Part shown: positions 44,267-53,723 of the stretch, piece after piece | Numbering within the stretch: the first letter of the stretch is position 1 | How the letters are laid out: the number at the start of each line of letters is the position of its first letter | Source: Liquorilactobacillus cacaonum DSM 21116 | GTDB taxonomy: Bacteria; Bacillota; Bacilli; Lactobacillales; Lactobacillaceae | Assembly: GCF_001436735.1 (NCBI RefSeq) | Contig: NZ_AYZE01000005.1 | Span: 130,844 to 194,843, forward strand | Direction: 5' to 3' | Length of the DNA: 64,000 bases | The notes under the pieces: generated by a model | What the model saw: the letters and a program-made list of their open reading frames with translations, nothing else | Database searches by the model: none | What the model was told of the DNA's origin: nothing | Program-made: the position numbers and the translations under genes

Positions 44267-45981
44267 TGATTGATAAAAAGCTAATGTTGTTGCCGGGGAT
44301 AAAAAAAGTCTTATTAGTCCTGACCGGATTGGCTTTATTGCAAGCTGTCGCAATTGTTGGACAAGCTTGCTTTTTGTCTATAGCCATAGTTGATTTATGG
44401 GATGGAAATCAGCTTTTAAATCAATTAAGTTGGATTGTATTATTTTTTGTATGTTATTCAATCAGGCATATTGTAAACTTTTTTCGAGAAGAATTATTAG
44501 ATGATTTTGCTGCAAAAAAAATTGTCGAATTAAGGGAACAATTACTTGCAAAGATTTTTCGTCTTGGACCAGCAATTGTTCAGAGTAGTGGCACAGGAAA
44601 TATTACAACGATGGCACTTGAAGGAATCGACCAAGTTGAAAATTATTTGCATTTAATTCTTGCTAAAACAACTACTTTGATGGTTGTCCCATGGGTTGTT
44701 TTGTGTGCAGTTTTTTATTTTGATTGGAAGTCAGCATCTTTTTTATTAGGAATTTTTCCGGTTATTATTATCTTTATGATTGTTTTGGGGTATGCTGCTC
44801 AAGCAAAAGCAGATCGACAATATTCATCATATCAAATGTTAGCTAATCATTTTGTTGATTCGTTAAGAGGAATTGATACTTTAAAATATTTTGGTTTGAG
44901 CAGACGCTATGCAAATAGTATATTTAAGACGAGTGAAAAGTTTCGCAAAGCGACGCTTAATACTTTAAAAATAGCGATTCTATCAACGTTTGCGCTTGAT
45001 TTTTTTACAACTCTATCAATTGCAGTTGTAGCAGTTTTTTTAGGATTGAGATTAATAGATGGACATATGGTACTTTACCCAGCGTTAACAATTTTAATAC
45101 TTAGTCCTGAATATTTTTTGCCGATTAGGGACTTTTCAAGTGACTATCACGATACTCTTAATGGAAAAAATGCTTTAAATGCGATAAATAAAATTTTAGA
45201 AATTTCTGAAAGGAAAGTGCAATCTGTTCATATTGGAGAGTGGAATGAAAACTCGAATTTAAAAGTTGAAAACTTGTCATTTTCCTATAAAAAAGCAGAA
45301 GCAGCACTTAAAAATATTACCTTAAATGTTTATGGGTATAAGAAAGTTGGAATTATTGGGCTGAGTGGGTCAGGAAAATCCACATTGATTAATATTTTAA
45401 GTGGATTTTTAAGTCCGGATGAAGCAATAGTTAACTTTGATGGTAATAAGACAACATCGTTTGCACAAAAGGAATGGCAAAAACAGGTTACGTATATTCC
45501 ACAAAATCCGTATATATTTAAAGGAACCTTACGAGCAAATCTTGTTTTTTATCGACCTGACTCAACAGATGTACAAATCAAACGTGCAGTTGAAGTTGTT
45601 GGATTAAATGAATTGGTCCAAGAACTGCCAGAAGGATTAGAGACTGAGATTGGAGAAGGGGCTCGTGCGCTAAGTGGAGGTCAAGCACAAAGAATAGCGT
45701 TGGCACGTGCTTTTTTGGACAAGCAACGGAAAATTTTGTTGTTTGATGAACCAACTGCGCATCTTGATATTGAGACTGAAGTTGAGTTAAAAGAACGAAT
45801 GCTTCCGTTGATGGAAAATCACTTGGTATTTTTTGCGACCCATCGTTTGCATTGGATGAAAGAAATGGATTTAATTATTGTGATGGATAAAGGCAGTATT
45901 GTTGAGAGTGGTACCCTAGATGAATTGCGTCAAAATAATGGGGCATTTGTTAAATTGACACAATCTTTGAGGAGAATATAA
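44266..45981 (+). CDS. cydD: CydDC-type ABC exporter, first subunit
   Basis: A 571-residue half-transporter with six N-terminal membrane helices and a C-terminal ATPase: Walker A GLSGSGKST, signature LSGGQ, Walker B ILLFDEPTAHLD. CydDC exports cysteine or glutathione, or affects heme supply, and is needed to assemble cytochrome bd. The pair is named in either order in different Firmicutes; here the first gene is called cydD by similarity to the E. coli-type naming. Confidence 0.9.
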   Translation: MIDKKLMLLPGIKKVLLVLTGLALLQAVAIVGQACFLSIAIVDLWDGNQLLNQLSWIVLFFVCYSIRHIVNFFREELLDDFAAKKIVELREQLLAKIFRLGPAIVQSSGTGNITTMALEGIDQVENYLHLILAKTTTLMVVPWVVLCAVFYFDWKSASFLLGIFPVIIIFMIVLGYAAQAKADRQYSSYQMLANHFVDSLRGIDTLKYFGLSRRYANSIFKTSEKFRKATLNTLKIAILSTFALDFFTTLSIAVVAVFLGLRLIDGHMVLYPALTILILSPEYFLPIRDFSSDYHDTLNGKNALNAINKILEISERKVQSVHIGEWNENSNLKVENLSFSYKKAEAALKNITLNVYGYKKVGIIGLSGSGKSTLINILSGFLSPDEAIVNFDGNKTTSFAQKEWQKQVTYIPQNPYIFKGTLRANLVFYRPDSTDVQIKRAVEVVGLNELVQELPEGLETEIGEGARALSGGQAQRIALARAFLDKQRKILLFDEPTAHLDIETEVELKERMLPLMENHLVFFATHRLHWMKEMDLIIVMDKGSIVESGTLDELRQNNGAFVKLTQSLRRI

Positions 45982-45982
45982 T

Positions 45983-47737
45983 ATGAAAATATTTAAATTA
46001 TTCAAAAAAGATAATTGGATTAGACCCTTTTTAGGAAAATATCATAAGTCGCTTTTACTTGCACTAGGGCTAGGATTCATGACTTTTTTTTGTGGTGGGG
46101 CATTAATGTTTAATTCTGGTTACTTGATAAGTAAATCAGCTTCACATCCTGAAAACATCTTATTAGTCTATGTTCCAATTGTGCTAACACGTGCATTTGG
46201 TATAGGTAGACCGATGTTTCGCTATCTGGAAAGGTTGACCAGTCATAATTGGGTGCTTAAATTGACCTCAGAACTACGACTAAAACTGTACAAAGTATTG
46301 GAAAAAGATGCTGTTTTTTTTAAAAACAAATACCAAACTGGTGATATTTTAGGGATACTTTCGGAAGATATTGATCATATTCAAAACTTGTATTTAAGAA
46401 CAATTTTTCCAACTGTAATAGCTTGGATTTTGTATGTAGTTCTGATAATTGGATTGGGATTTTTTTCGGTATGGTTTGCATTAATTATGGCTCTTTTGCT
46501 CTTCGTACAGCTTGGGTTATTTCCACTTGTTGCCATAATAGTTAATGGGGCAAAACAAGAGAGACAAAAAGTTTTGAAAAACGAATTGTATACTGAACTA
46601 ACAGATAATATTTTAGGAATATCAGATTGGATATTTAGCCAAAGAGGGCGAGAATACCTGAAGTATCATAAAAATATTGAAGCAGATGTGCAACATATAA
46701 ATAGGGAAATAAAAAAGGATAACCATTATCGAGACATCGGCGTACAATTAATGTTTGGAGTAATAGCTATTGCTTTATTAGTTTGGTCTAGCATCCATTT
46801 CCCTGGAAACCATGGGGGTTCAGCTAACTGGATTGCTGCTTTTGTCTTAGTAATTTTTCCATTAATTGATGCTTTTTCTCCATTGGGTGCTGCTGCACAA
46901 GAAGCAAATATATATCAAGATTCTTTAAGGCGGTTGAACAACTTGTCGGAGGGGAAAAGTACAGTTCCGAAAAAACAGAATGCAAAATTGAATAGTTCTT
47001 CTTTTGTCATTGAGGTTGATGATCTAACTTTCAATTATCCAAATGATAATAAAAAGGTGTTACATAAGTTGAGCTTTCAGATTGATAACCAGGAAAAAAT
47101 AGCAATTTTGGGTAGAAGTGGGTCAGGAAAAACAACTTTAGCTAAATTGTTACGAGGAGATTTGATACCAAGCAGTGGAAATTTGCGGTTGAATGGGACA
47201 GAAATAGCAGATTTTGGAGAAAAAATTAGCGATTATGTAGGAGTTATTCATCAGACACCATATCTTTTCAACACAACAATTAGCAATAATTTAAGAGTTG
47301 GGAATGAGGAAGCTAATATCGACGACTTATGGGACGTGTTAGACCGTGTGGGATTAAAAAGAATGGTTGAAAACTTACCAGAAGGCTTGGAAACAGTTGT
47401 GGATGAGGCTGGGCTTCGTTTCTCTGGAGGTGAACGACACCGATTGGCGTTAGCACGAATTTTACTTAAGGATGTCCCCGTTGTAATTTTAGATGAACCT
47501 ACAGTTAGCTTAGATCCTCTTACTGAGCAAGATTTGATAGAAACTTTTATGAAGGAGCTTAAAGATAAGACGATAATTTGGATTACACACCATTTACAAG
47601 GTCTATCGGCTATGGATAAAATTATGTTTATTGAAGATGGGGAACTCAAAGTACAAGGTTCACCTGCTAACTTAGCTTTTAACGATAAACATTATCAAAA
47701 ACTATTAGCGATTGACCATGGGGACTATATAGTTTAA
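45983..47737 (+). CDS. cydC: CydDC-type ABC exporter, second subunit
   Basis: A 584-residue half-transporter completing the heterodimer. Six membrane helices, the FGIGRPMFRYLERL segment typical of CydC, and an ATPase with GRSGSGKTT, a signature variant FSGGE and VVILDEPTVSLD. It begins two bases after the stop of the first subunit. A short terminator follows. Confidence 0.9.
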   Translation: MKIFKLFKKDNWIRPFLGKYHKSLLLALGLGFMTFFCGGALMFNSGYLISKSASHPENILLVYVPIVLTRAFGIGRPMFRYLERLTSHNWVLKLTSELRLKLYKVLEKDAVFFKNKYQTGDILGILSEDIDHIQNLYLRTIFPTVIAWILYVVLIIGLGFFSVWFALIMALLLFVQLGLFPLVAIIVNGAKQERQKVLKNELYTELTDNILGISDWIFSQRGREYLKYHKNIEADVQHINREIKKDNHYRDIGVQLMFGVIAIALLVWSSIHFPGNHGGSANWIAAFVLVIFPLIDAFSPLGAAAQEANIYQDSLRRLNNLSEGKSTVPKKQNAKLNSSSFVIEVDDLTFNYPNDNKKVLHKLSFQIDNQEKIAILGRSGSGKTTLAKLLRGDLIPSSGNLRLNGTEIADFGEKISDYVGVIHQTPYLFNTTISNNLRVGNEEANIDDLWDVLDRVGLKRMVENLPEGLETVVDEAGLRFSGGERHRLALARILLKDVPVVILDEPTVSLDPLTEQDLIETFMKELKDKTIIWITHHLQGLSAMDKIMFIEDGELKVQGSPANLAFNDKHYQKLLAIDHGDYIV

Positions 47738-47798
47738 TGTGCGTAGATATATTGTGAAGGTTTAGTTCATCCAAAATTTTTTAATTTTGTATAATATA

Positions 47799-47833
47799 AA
47801 AATGTAGATTAATTTTTAATTAACCTACATTTT
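47799..47833. terminator. bidirectional terminator after the cyd operon
   Basis: Stem AAAATGTAG (47799-47807) with CTACATTTT (47825-47833) and an inner TTAA/TTAA pairing, lying between the convergent cyd operon and the prenyl synthase gene. Confidence 0.7.
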
Positions 47834-47845
47834 CAGCGCTTTTAT

Positions 47846-48827
47846 TTAAAATTTACGGTTCAAAAGGCTATGAGTTAGTTTTTTGATACTAGAGGTGACA
47901 TCGTTTTTAGGTAGTTTATCAATGTCTGCAAGTGCTTTTTCAGTATAACTTTTCGCAAATGCAATGGCATCTTTGACACCATCTAATTTATGAACAAGGT
48001 TACCTACTTTTTTAATTTCTTCAAGACTAATATTTTGTTTTTTATCTAAAAATGGAGCAAAAGCAAGTGGATCCTTAGCAAGTGCAAAAAGTAATGGAGA
48101 TGTATAGACTCCTTGAGCAAGGTCTTCCAAAACAGGCTTTTTTAAAATTTTACTTGAAGAGGTATAATCCAAGATATCATCGTAAATTTGAAAAGCTATT
48201 CCAATGTTTTCGCCGATGGAAGCGGCATTTGTGGAGATTTCAGAAGAGCTCTTACCAAAATATGCCCCCTCAAGACATGCTAAGCGAAAAAAGTTCAGCA
48301 GTTTTTCCCTTGATATTTTCAACGTAATTTTCAATTGTTTGTTGCTGATTGAAACGTGCATGCATTTGACCAAGTTCACCAAATAAAAGTTTTTTCATTG
48401 CTGTAGCATTATCTTGCATTAGTGATGTACCATTCATAGTGTCAATGAGTAATTCAAAAAAAGCAGTGAATAGCAAATCTCCAGCATAAACAGCAACATC
48501 TTTTCCAAAATTAGATTGAATAGTGACAACTCCATGTCTAAGTGGAGAGTCATCAATGATATCATCGTGTATAAGTGTAGCTTTATGTAATATTTCTAGC
48601 GAGGCAGCAACTTTCAGCAATTTCTCTTCGTCTTGTTTGTCTTTTTCCCCTAATTCTGAAAAGAGTAAGAAAAGACCAGGACGTAACATTTTCCCACGTT
48701 CTTGGGCAGATTCTGTGAGTAGTTGCTGAACATCTGGGTTGTTGGAACTAAGGTGTTCATTAATTAAAGAACTAACAGTACTGAGTTTTTGAGCAACGTT
48801 TGGATAGTGAGACCATATATCTAGCAT
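47846..48827 (-). pseudogene. polyprenyl diphosphate synthase, frameshifted
   Basis: Two overlapping frames encode one long-chain prenyl diphosphate synthase for the menaquinone side chain. Frame 48827-48270 holds the first part with the first aspartate motif LIHDDIIDDSPLRHG; frame 48382-47846 holds the second part with the motif FQIYDDILDY. The expected junction GKTAELFRLACLEGAYFG is broken: the coding strand has six T (complement of 48287-48292) where five would keep the frame, so the first frame ends after ELFSLSMS. Either the gene is inactivated by a one-base insertion, transcript slippage or frameshifting restores it, or the base is a sequencing error. All active-site motifs are otherwise intact, which points to a recent event. 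Confidence 0.88.
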
Positions 48828-48932
48828 ATTAACATTGAATTCCTTTCCGATGAACTATGAGCATGATATGTTCTACACTATATTAAACCAAATTCATCAG
48901 TTTAGCTATAATAAAGAAAAGGAGTGATTCGG

Positions 48933-49844
48933 TTGACTGTTTCAGTATTTTTAGAACTAGTCGAAATTAAAGCTAAGACGGCAAGTATTTTACCTTTTTT
49001 ACTAGGTGCTTGTTTTAGTTGGTTCAATTATCATTCATTAAACCTAGGGTACTTACTTGTGTTTTTCATTGCTATGTTTTTATTCAATATGGCAGTAGAT
49101 ATTCTTGATAATTATAATGATTATCATAATGCAACGGATAAACATGATTATAAGAAAAAAACCAATATTATTGGGCGTGAACATCTTTCAATAAAATTGG
49201 TGTTTAGTATTATGATTGGAATGATTATAATATCAGCATTTCTCGGCTTGATCTTGGTTTATATTACAGGATGGCAATTATTAGTAATGGGTGGGATTTG
49301 TTATCTTGTTGGAATATTTTATTCTTCTGGTCCAAGACCACTTTCGAGTTTGCCTTTGGGTGAAGTTTTTTCAGGGCCAACAATGGGGTTTATGATAACT
49401 TTGATTTGTGTTTATATTAACTCGTATCAGATTTTTTCCTGGAACTTAGTGAACTTAGGTGCAATACTTTTAATTTCGTTACCAAATACTTTGTGGATTT
49501 CTAATCTAATGTTAGCAAATAATATTTGTGACTTAGAAGAAGACGAAAAAAATCAAAGGTTTACACTAGTTCATTACCTTGGAAAGGAGCATTCATTGCA
49601 ATTATTTGTTATAATGAACTCTGTAGCTATAATTGCTTTGGTAGCAGCAGTTATTTTGAAAATTGCACCAGTGACGATGCTCTTATCTTTGTGTATTTTG
49701 CCAGTTATTCTCAAACAAATTGGCATATTTCTAAATAAACAAGTGAAAAAAGAAACATTTAGCTGTGCTATTAAAATATTGGCTATCGGAGCAGTAAGTC
49801 AAACATTAACTTTTTTGATTTACATGCCATTTATTAATTATTAA
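48933..49844 (+). CDS. menA: 1,4-dihydroxy-2-naphthoate polyprenyltransferase
   Basis: A 303-residue membrane enzyme of the UbiA family joining the prenyl chain to DHNA. The first aspartate motif is seen in ILDNYNDYHNATDKHDYKK, and the second in NNICDLEEDEKNQRFTL. About eight to nine hydrophobic segments. The TTG at 48933 is used because AAAGGAG lies 8 nt upstream; a GTG at 48924 overlaps that site. It is divergent from the prenyl synthase that would supply its substrate and lies 14 nt before the NADH dehydrogenase gene. Confidence 0.92.
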   Translation: MTVSVFLELVEIKAKTASILPFLLGACFSWFNYHSLNLGYLLVFFIAMFLFNMAVDILDNYNDYHNATDKHDYKKKTNIIGREHLSIKLVFSIMIGMIIISAFLGLILVYITGWQLLVMGGICYLVGIFYSSGPRPLSSLPLGEVFSGPTMGFMITLICVYINSYQIFSWNLVNLGAILLISLPNTLWISNLMLANNICDLEEDEKNQRFTLVHYLGKEHSLQLFVIMNSVAIIALVAAVILKIAPVTMLLSLCILPVILKQIGIFLNKQVKKETFSCAIKILAIGAVSQTLTFLIYMPFINY

Positions 49845-49858
49845 AAGGAGATGCAAAA

Positions 49859-51067
49859 ATGAAGGAAATAGTTATTTTAGGTGCAGGATATGCGGGATTG
49901 CGTGCACTACACCGTTTGCAAGCAAGTAAAGGAGATTTTCATATTACACTTGTTGATCGTAATACTTATCACTATGAAGCAACTGACTTGCATGAAGTTG
50001 CTGCTGGTACACAATCTAAGGAAAAAATCACTTATGCAATAAGCGACGTTGTAAAGCCTACGGTAACAACTTTTATTCAGGCTAAGGTTGAGAAGGTAAA
50101 TCGGGAAGAAAAATCGGTTTCACTAGATAATGGACAAGTACTTAATTATGATTATGCAATTGTTTCATTAGGGTTCCGCTCAGAATCATTTGGAATTGCT
50201 GGCGTAGAAGATAATGCACTTGAGATGGTGGATATCGAAAGCGCAGAAAAGGTATACCAGCATATTCTTGCTCAAATGAAAGATTATGCAAAAACGCAAA
50301 ATCCAGATGATTTAAAAATAGTTGTTTGTGGTGCTGGTTTTACAGGAATTGAGCTTTTGGGTTCACTTGTTGAATCACGTCCAGCATTTGCTAAAATTGC
50401 TGGTGTGGCAGAACAAGAAGTTGAAATCTTCTGTGTTGAAGCTGTAACTCGTCTTTTACCAATGTTCAATGAAGAATTAGCTGATTACGGAATCTCTAAT
50501 TTGAAGAATTGGGGAATCAAATTTCTTACTGGTAAACCAATCAAGGAAATCAAACCAAGTACAGTTATATATCAAGATGACAAAGAAACAGGAACAACAA
50601 AAGAACTTTCAGCAAACACTATTATTTGGACAACAGGTGTCAGTGGAAGCAATGTAATGGAATCTTCAGGCTTTTCTCAAAGACGTGGTCGAGTTGTAGT
50701 TAGTGACAATCTAACAGATCCAGATTTTGAGAATGTTTATATTGTTGGTGATGTTTCTGCTTTTATGGACAAAGAAAGTAATCGTCCTTATCCAACAACA
50801 GCCCAAATCGCACTAAAAATGGGTGATTATGCTGCGAAGCATGTGCTCGCACAACTTGATGGAAGAGAAATTCCAGGGTTTACCTTTAAGTCATTGGGAT
50901 CAGTTGCATCAATTGGTAATACCCACGCATTCGGCCTTGTTGGCAAATCTGCAATTAAGGGTTACCCGGCTTCATTTGTTAAAAAAGCAATCATGGATAA
51001 ATCACTATTTGCTACAGGTGGTGTAAAAGAAGTTCTAGCTAAAGGACGTTTTGATTTATATCATTAA
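49859..51067 (+). CDS. ndh: type II NADH dehydrogenase
   Basis: A 402-residue membrane-associated flavoenzyme that passes electrons from NADH to menaquinone without pumping protons. FAD site VILGAGYAGLRAL at the N-terminus, NADH site VVCGAGFTGIELLGSL, and VYIVGDVSAF with the quinone-site segment YPTTAQIALKMG. The C-terminus is amphipathic and probably binds the membrane surface. It is in one unit with menA, close to the cyd operon, so the electron path from NADH to oxygen is encoded together. Confidence 0.93.
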   Translation: MKEIVILGAGYAGLRALHRLQASKGDFHITLVDRNTYHYEATDLHEVAAGTQSKEKITYAISDVVKPTVTTFIQAKVEKVNREEKSVSLDNGQVLNYDYAIVSLGFRSESFGIAGVEDNALEMVDIESAEKVYQHILAQMKDYAKTQNPDDLKIVVCGAGFTGIELLGSLVESRPAFAKIAGVAEQEVEIFCVEAVTRLLPMFNEELADYGISNLKNWGIKFLTGKPIKEIKPSTVIYQDDKETGTTKELSANTIIWTTGVSGSNVMESSGFSQRRGRVVVSDNLTDPDFENVYIVGDVSAFMDKESNRPYPTTAQIALKMGDYAAKHVLAQLDGREIPGFTFKSLGSVASIGNTHAFGLVGKSAIKGYPASFVKKAIMDKSLFATGGVKEVLAKGRFDLYH

Positions 51068-51090
51068 ATAAAAGGATAAATTCCACTTTT

Positions 51091-51124
51091 AAAGAGAAGT
51101 CAGTACGATGTCTTCTCTTTTTTA
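51091..51124 (+). terminator. terminator of menA-ndh
   Basis: Stem AAAGAGAAG (51091-51099) with CTTCTCTTT (51112-51120), 12-nt loop and about six T. The following 150 nt to the regulator gene show no gene. Confidence 0.75.
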
Positions 51125-51270
51125 TTCAATCATTATTTTGCTCAATTATGTTCAAAATGTCAATAGTTTTTATAACATCTTATTAAAAAACTTGTTAAAG
51201 TAACATTTTTACAGTGAATAGATTGTGCAAAACTTAATTTAAATGATTGGAAACCAATTTGGTTCAGTGA

Positions 51271-52221
51271 TTATAAGTTCAGTTCTGCCAATACACGATA
51301 CGCAAGTGTCTCACTTAAAATAATATCTGTAATTAATTTTCCGCGTAGAACTCCTAAAATGGCTTGGGTTTTTGACTTACTTCTAACTAGACAAAATCTT
51401 CGAGGTGTAGCTAAGACTTCTTCTAGAGAGATACCCAAAACTTTATCGTTGTTGATATTTAAAATATTTCCATTTATGTCGAATGGACGTCCATAAATTA
51501 AGCCAGCAACTCGGGACATATCTAAATATGGGAAGATTTTTGAAAGATTCTCTTTCCAAATGGGAATAGACTGAAGAGAGCGAATCGTCCCAAGTCCGGT
51601 TAATAATACATCCATTTTTTTTGCAACTGCAAGTGTATGTGCAATCGAGGGCTCAGCGTAAAGTCCTTGGCGTATTTGATTATTAACAATATATAATGGT
51701 GCCGGGAGTGTTAAGAATTCACTGGAGAATTTTGCTGCAATTTTTTCGACCATGCGCATTGAGCCAGCGGTTGAATTGTATTTCATATTTTCACCCATAA
51801 ATTGTGTGAATTTAACAGATTCTAAGGGAAAACCATGGAGGCTATCAACTAAGCTATAAATTGCTTCTCCCCAACTAGTACCAACAATCTTACAGTTATT
51901 TTTAAACATTTTTTCAGCTATTGTTGCGGCAGATTGTGACAATTCTTTTGAAGTTGTAATGTCATTTTCGCCATCACGAATAATGTAAAAGTGGATATCT
52001 TTAAATTTGTCAGCAAGCATTGTTTCAAGTTGCGGATTTCGCTTTGTAATAGTTGAGATTTCAATTTTTACGATACCATTCTTTACTGCATCATTTAGAT
52101 ACTTATTGATTAGGTAGCGGCTGATATTGTATTTTTTTGAAATATCACCAAAAGATAATTTGTTAAGATAATAGTCTTCTGATAATACTGAAAGCAATTC
52201 TTCGTGTGTCAAGATAGTCAT
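51271..52221 (-). CDS. citI: SorC/DeoR family regulator of citrate genes (CitI-like)
   Basis: A 316-residue regulator with an N-terminal helix-turn-helix (LSFGDISKKYNISRYLINKY) and a SorC-type sugar-phosphate/acid-binding domain (KIVGTSWGEAIYSLVDSL, VLLTGLGTI, SLEEVLATPRRFCLV). The same type, CitI, is divergent from the citrate lyase cluster in Weissella and Oenococcus and activates it in response to citrate. The position here, divergent from mae, is identical. Effector and DNA sites cannot be read with certainty; the 286-nt intergenic region is strongly AT-rich. Confidence 0.85.
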   Translation of the reverse strand: MTILTHEELLSVLSEDYYLNKLSFGDISKKYNISRYLINKYLNDAVKNGIVKIEISTITKRNPQLETMLADKFKDIHFYIIRDGENDITTSKELSQSAATIAEKMFKNNCKIVGTSWGEAIYSLVDSLHGFPLESVKFTQFMGENMKYNSTAGSMRMVEKIAAKFSSEFLTLPAPLYIVNNQIRQGLYAEPSIAHTLAVAKKMDVLLTGLGTIRSLQSIPIWKENLSKIFPYLDMSRVAGLIYGRPFDINGNILNINNDKVLGISLEEVLATPRRFCLVRSKSKTQAILGVLRGKLITDIILSETLAYRVLAELNL

Positions 52222-52414
52222 CTCCTAAAGTGATAAAAATTCGGAACTAATTCGTACTTTAAATGATATAACTTTTGAAAAAATTAAACAACAGTTTAGT
52301 TTTTTTAATAAATCATTAGGAATTACAGTAATTCAAACAAAACCCTTATTTTTAAAATATTTAAAAAACATTTTCTTTTTGAGTTTTGTTTTTTTAAATT
52401 TGCAAATCTTTTTG

Positions 52415-52443
52415 TTTACATTTGGAAGATTAAGTACTACACT
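52415..52443 (+). promoter_or_regulatory. promoter of the citrate cluster
   Basis: TTTACA (52415-52420), 17 nt, TACACT (52438-52443), followed by a 64-nt leader before mae. The upstream part (52222-52414) is made of A and T tracts, suitable for binding of a CitI-like activator. I see no cre box. Confidence 0.55.
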
Positions 52444-52507
52444 AGGCAACGTAAATAACGCTAGTGGATATTACATTTTTTTAAAAATTTGAAAAGAGGA
52501 AAAGCAT

Positions 52508-53656
52508 ATGGTTGATATGGACAAGGTTTTATCAATTCATGAAAAGCACAAAGGTGTGTTAGGAATTCTTCCTGAGTTTAGTGTTGCTACTCGAAATGAG
52601 TTGAGTGAAGCCTATACTCCAGGTGTTGCGGGTTTGGCAAAATTAATTGAATCAAATCCTGAAGACAAAAACAAATATACAATGAGTGGTAAACTGGTTG
52701 CAATTATCACTGATGGTTCAGCTGTATTAGGCCTTGGTAATGTTGGCCCCGCAGCAGGGTTGCCAATCATTGAAGGTAAGGCACTTTTATATAAGAGTTT
52801 TTCAGGCGTAGATGCAATCCCGCTTGCTTTTGCACAAGGAACGGTTGACGAATTTGTTTCAGGTGTAAAGAATATGGAAACATCTTTTGCGGGTATTCAT
52901 TTAGAGGATATTGCAGCTCCAAGAGTATTTGAGATTGAGAAGAGATTAAGAGAAGAATTGAGTATACCAGTGTATCATGATGATCAAACTGGGACTGCAA
53001 TTGTTGTTTTAGCAGGTTTAATTAATGCAGCTAAAGTTGTGGGCAAAGATTTGAAGAGCATGAAGATTTTAATCAATGGTATAGGTGCTGCCGGAGTAGC
53101 AACAGCTAAATTATTAATTGCAGCAGGGGTTAAAAATTTAACACTTGTTGATATCTATGGTGTTGTAACTGCTGATGACGATAGATATAACTCATATCAA
53201 CGTGAATTGACTAAAGAAATCAATCAGGTTGAGGGGTCAACATTAGATGAAGTAATTGAAGGACAAGATGCATTCATTGGACTTTCAGATGCTAAAGTGT
53301 TGAGTGTTGAACAAGTTAGGAAAATGAGTTCTGAAGCAATTGTATTTGCATTAGCAAACCCAGTTCCTGAGATTTTACCAGAAGAAGCTATTGAAGGTGG
53401 AGCAGCTGTTACTGCAACTGGTTCTGCTCAATGGCCTAATCAGGTAAATAATGTGTTAGCTTTTCCTGGTTTATTTAAAGGATTATTGGCTAGTGGAGTA
53501 AAAAGTGTTGATATGAAATTACAAGTTAGTGTTGCGACTGGTTTAGCAAATATGATTGAGAAACCGGATAAAGACAATATTGTGCCAGGTGTATTTGATA
53601 ATGGTGTCGTTGATGCTGTTTCAAATGCAGTTATTGAATATAGTAAAAATAATTAG
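52508..53656 (+). CDS. mae: malic enzyme family oxaloacetate decarboxylase
   Basis: A 382-residue protein of the malic enzyme family. The N-terminal AYTPGVAGLAK and TDGSAVLGLGNVGP motifs and the NAD site INGIGAAGVATAK are intact. In lactic acid bacteria the homologue inside citrate clusters (CitM or Mae) decarboxylates oxaloacetate to pyruvate. As the first gene of the cluster this role is likely here, although malate oxidation is possible. Ribosome site AGAGGAAAAG. Confidence 0.9.
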   Translation: MVDMDKVLSIHEKHKGVLGILPEFSVATRNELSEAYTPGVAGLAKLIESNPEDKNKYTMSGKLVAIITDGSAVLGLGNVGPAAGLPIIEGKALLYKSFSGVDAIPLAFAQGTVDEFVSGVKNMETSFAGIHLEDIAAPRVFEIEKRLREELSIPVYHDDQTGTAIVVLAGLINAAKVVGKDLKSMKILINGIGAAGVATAKLLIAAGVKNLTLVDIYGVVTADDDRYNSYQRELTKEINQVEGSTLDEVIEGQDAFIGLSDAKVLSVEQVRKMSSEAIVFALANPVPEILPEEAIEGGAAVTATGSAQWPNQVNNVLAFPGLFKGLLASGVKSVDMKLQVSVATGLANMIEKPDKDNIVPGVFDNGVVDAVSNAVIEYSKNN

Positions 53657-53659
53657 AAA

Positions 53660-53700
53660 AGGTGTTATCGGGTGCGACGACCGATGAAGCCGCCACACCT
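53660..53700 (+). repeat. GC-rich intercistronic hairpin between mae and maeP
   Basis: Outer stem AGGTGT (53660-53665) with ACACCT (53695-53700) and an inner stem ATCGG/CCGAT (53667-53671 with 53680-53684). Its GC content stands out against its surroundings. There is no T run, so it is more likely an RNA-processing or stability element than a terminator. Confidence 0.55.
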
Positions 53701-53723
53701 AAACTAAAAAGAAGGTGTAGAGC

